Shown: positions 62,814 to 64,000 of the stretch, piece after piece | How the letters are laid out: every line of letters begins with the position of its first letter | How positions within the stretch are numbered: the first letter of the stretch is position 1 | Source of the DNA: Sclerurus mexicanus | Lineage: Eukaryota > Chordata > Aves > Passeriformes > Furnariidae | Direction of reading: 5' to 3' | DNA length: 64,000 bases | NCBI GenBank assembly: GCA_013396755.1 | Contig: VWZF01005688.1 | Span: forward strand, 310,001-374,000 | The notes under the pieces: model-generated | What the model was told of the DNA's origin: nothing | The model's input: only the letters and a program-made list of their open reading frames with translations | Database searches by the model: none | Position numbers and translations under genes: made by a program

Positions 62814-62973
62814 CTCTGATGCAAGAGCTGTGGAGTTTCGCATGCCTTGCACACCTTTGCCTCTACCGTCACACCTTGCCACAACTCTTGTATTCAGCTG
62901 GGCTAGTTCCTCCCTCTGTTGACAGTCAGACAAGTTTCCTCTGTTTTCTTTGCGGAGACACTGCCAGAACATG
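62814..62973 (+). other. Candidate exon after a long polypyrimidine tract (unrecognised)
   Basis: The run CTCCTCTTCTGTTCTGTAG (AG at 62812-62813), itself the end of about 170 pyrimidine-rich bases, precedes a 160-base segment less AT-rich than its surroundings. One frame is open throughout and closes just after a possible donor ATG/GTAGAA (GT at 62974-62975). The peptide is Leu- and Cys-rich with no recognised motif. The minus strand is also open over this segment, so coding strand and reality are both uncertain. Confidence 0.2.
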
Positions 62974-64000
62974 GTAGAAAAAGGAATTCACAATTTTAAC
63001 TGTGCTTGTATTTCAAATGCTGAAGAAAGAAAGAAAAAACTCTAAGAAACATGTCATGAAGCCAGCCTGAAACCTTATGTGCTTGGGAATACAATGAAAT
63101 ACCACTGCTGAAAAAAAAAAGAAAAGGAAGCCTTGAGGGAAACCCTTTAAAAAAGTTATAAAAAATAATAGCAGTTTGAGAAAACTGGGACCCTTGTGAT
63201 ATTCTGTCTCTCCCATTCCTTTAATGTAGGAAATTGTTGTTTTGTGTCTGAAATTTGATGCAGTATTTTCTTGTGAGTGAGAAACTGTTTGTGGACCCTT
63301 TGGGGCAGTACTTTGATTGTGTGGGCTTGAGGATCCGTTCTCTATTTTTCAGTTTCTGAGTCATTCTGTGTACTTTGATAGTGGTTATATTTTGGAACTC
63401 TTTGGTTAGCAGCTTATTGTTTCGTATAGATTTCAAAGGAAGACTATAAAAATTTCCTAGAGCTCATCTCTGCATTTCATGGGAGTTGTCCATAAGGGAG
63501 TCTAAAAATGTACTGGATGCATCCCACATCACTAACCTTTTTCATACCCTATTCACATCTTCATATATGTATCTGTTTGTGGCAGAAATAGAGAGACTTA
63601 ATGATGGGAATAAAGTACAAACTCGTTTTCAAATAATAAGGTATAAATAATTGGTTATGTTGGATAAAGAACAAAAGCTAGAAGATGGAAAGATGGTAAT
63701 GAGAAAAATTACTTCTAGTGAAATCAGAAAGTCTAATAAACAGTTCTACAGGGGGAATAACATAGTAAAAGAAGATATTTTGTTTCCTTTTTGACAAAAA
63801 TTAACATTTAGTAGATAGGGTAAAATGCAAATATAATATTAACAGATCTTTATCATTAATTAATCTTACTTACAGAGGCTGTGGTTTATAGGCATGATTG
63901 GCACTATTAATGTGACTGTCCATGCCTGATGGTGTGGAGTTTCTGTGATTCTCTGCCTAATACAATATCACATTGCTGGCCTGAGCTAGAAACCTTGCTT

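Larger units (their letters stand above)
56629..64000. other. Unique AT-rich sequence, no recognised gene
   Basis: No repeat family is recognised in this last 7.4 kb. An A/C-rich tract lies at 59335-59377. A mRNA-end-like signature lies at 60423-60453. A strongly pyrimidine-rich stretch at about 62640-62813 ends in an acceptor-like site, followed by a 160-base open segment. Open frames at 57949-58194 and 58204-58398 are of ordinary composition but without a known motif. Confidence 0.5.

Noticed and set aside
1..64000. CRISPR arrays, tRNA or rRNA genes, operons, phage or plasmid functions
   Set aside because: None is visible. The repeats are eukaryotic retroelements and the window is not prokaryotic.

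Overview
The window looks like avian nuclear DNA. It is AT-rich and sparsely coding. It carries CR1 non-LTR retrotransposon relics with the CR1 3' end, and LTRs of endogenous retrovirus (ERV) types that I recognise from bird genomes. I found no rRNA, tRNA, CRISPR array, operon or prokaryotic signal. No open reading frame of confident gene quality was found on either strand. The longest frames are under 150 codons, and most fall in low-complexity sequence, in retroelements or in unrecognised sequence. The most likely setting is an intergenic region (gene desert) or a very long intron in a bird genome; the species cannot be fixed from the sequence alone.

Layout. 1-9345: unique AT-rich sequence with an A/C-rich tract near 4.9 kb and an odd cluster of minus-strand open frames at 1-1.9 kb. 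9346-10463: the largest CR1 copy, plus strand, covering the reverse transcriptase end of ORF2; it is broken and has a mutated catalytic box. 17052-17380: CR1 3' end, minus strand. 17551-17665 and 18852-18966: two 93 % identical copies of a 115-bp unit, the second flanked by a perfect 8-bp direct repeat. 21661-22520: a probable complete solo LTR on the minus strand, with a 5-bp target duplication. 24070-24411 and 33295-33742: two complementary fragments of related ERV LTRs, both minus strand. 35252-35495: CR1, minus strand, internally deleted. 45411-45858: CR1 3' end, plus strand. 45859-64000: unique AT-rich sequence with T/G- and A/C-rich tracts, a poly(A) tail-like signature at 60.4 kb and several splice-site-flanked open segments on the plus strand.

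Recognised retroelements cover about 3.8 kb, roughly 6 % of the window. None looks able to move. The most interesting items are the 115-bp duplication with its target-site-like flank, the solo LTR with its promoter and polyadenylation signals in order, and five plus-strand open segments (17.8, 31.7, 47.5, 56.5 and 62.8 kb) bordered by good splice acceptors. Those five could be exons of an unannotated transcript or chance. No new defence, metabolic or mobile system could be supported.
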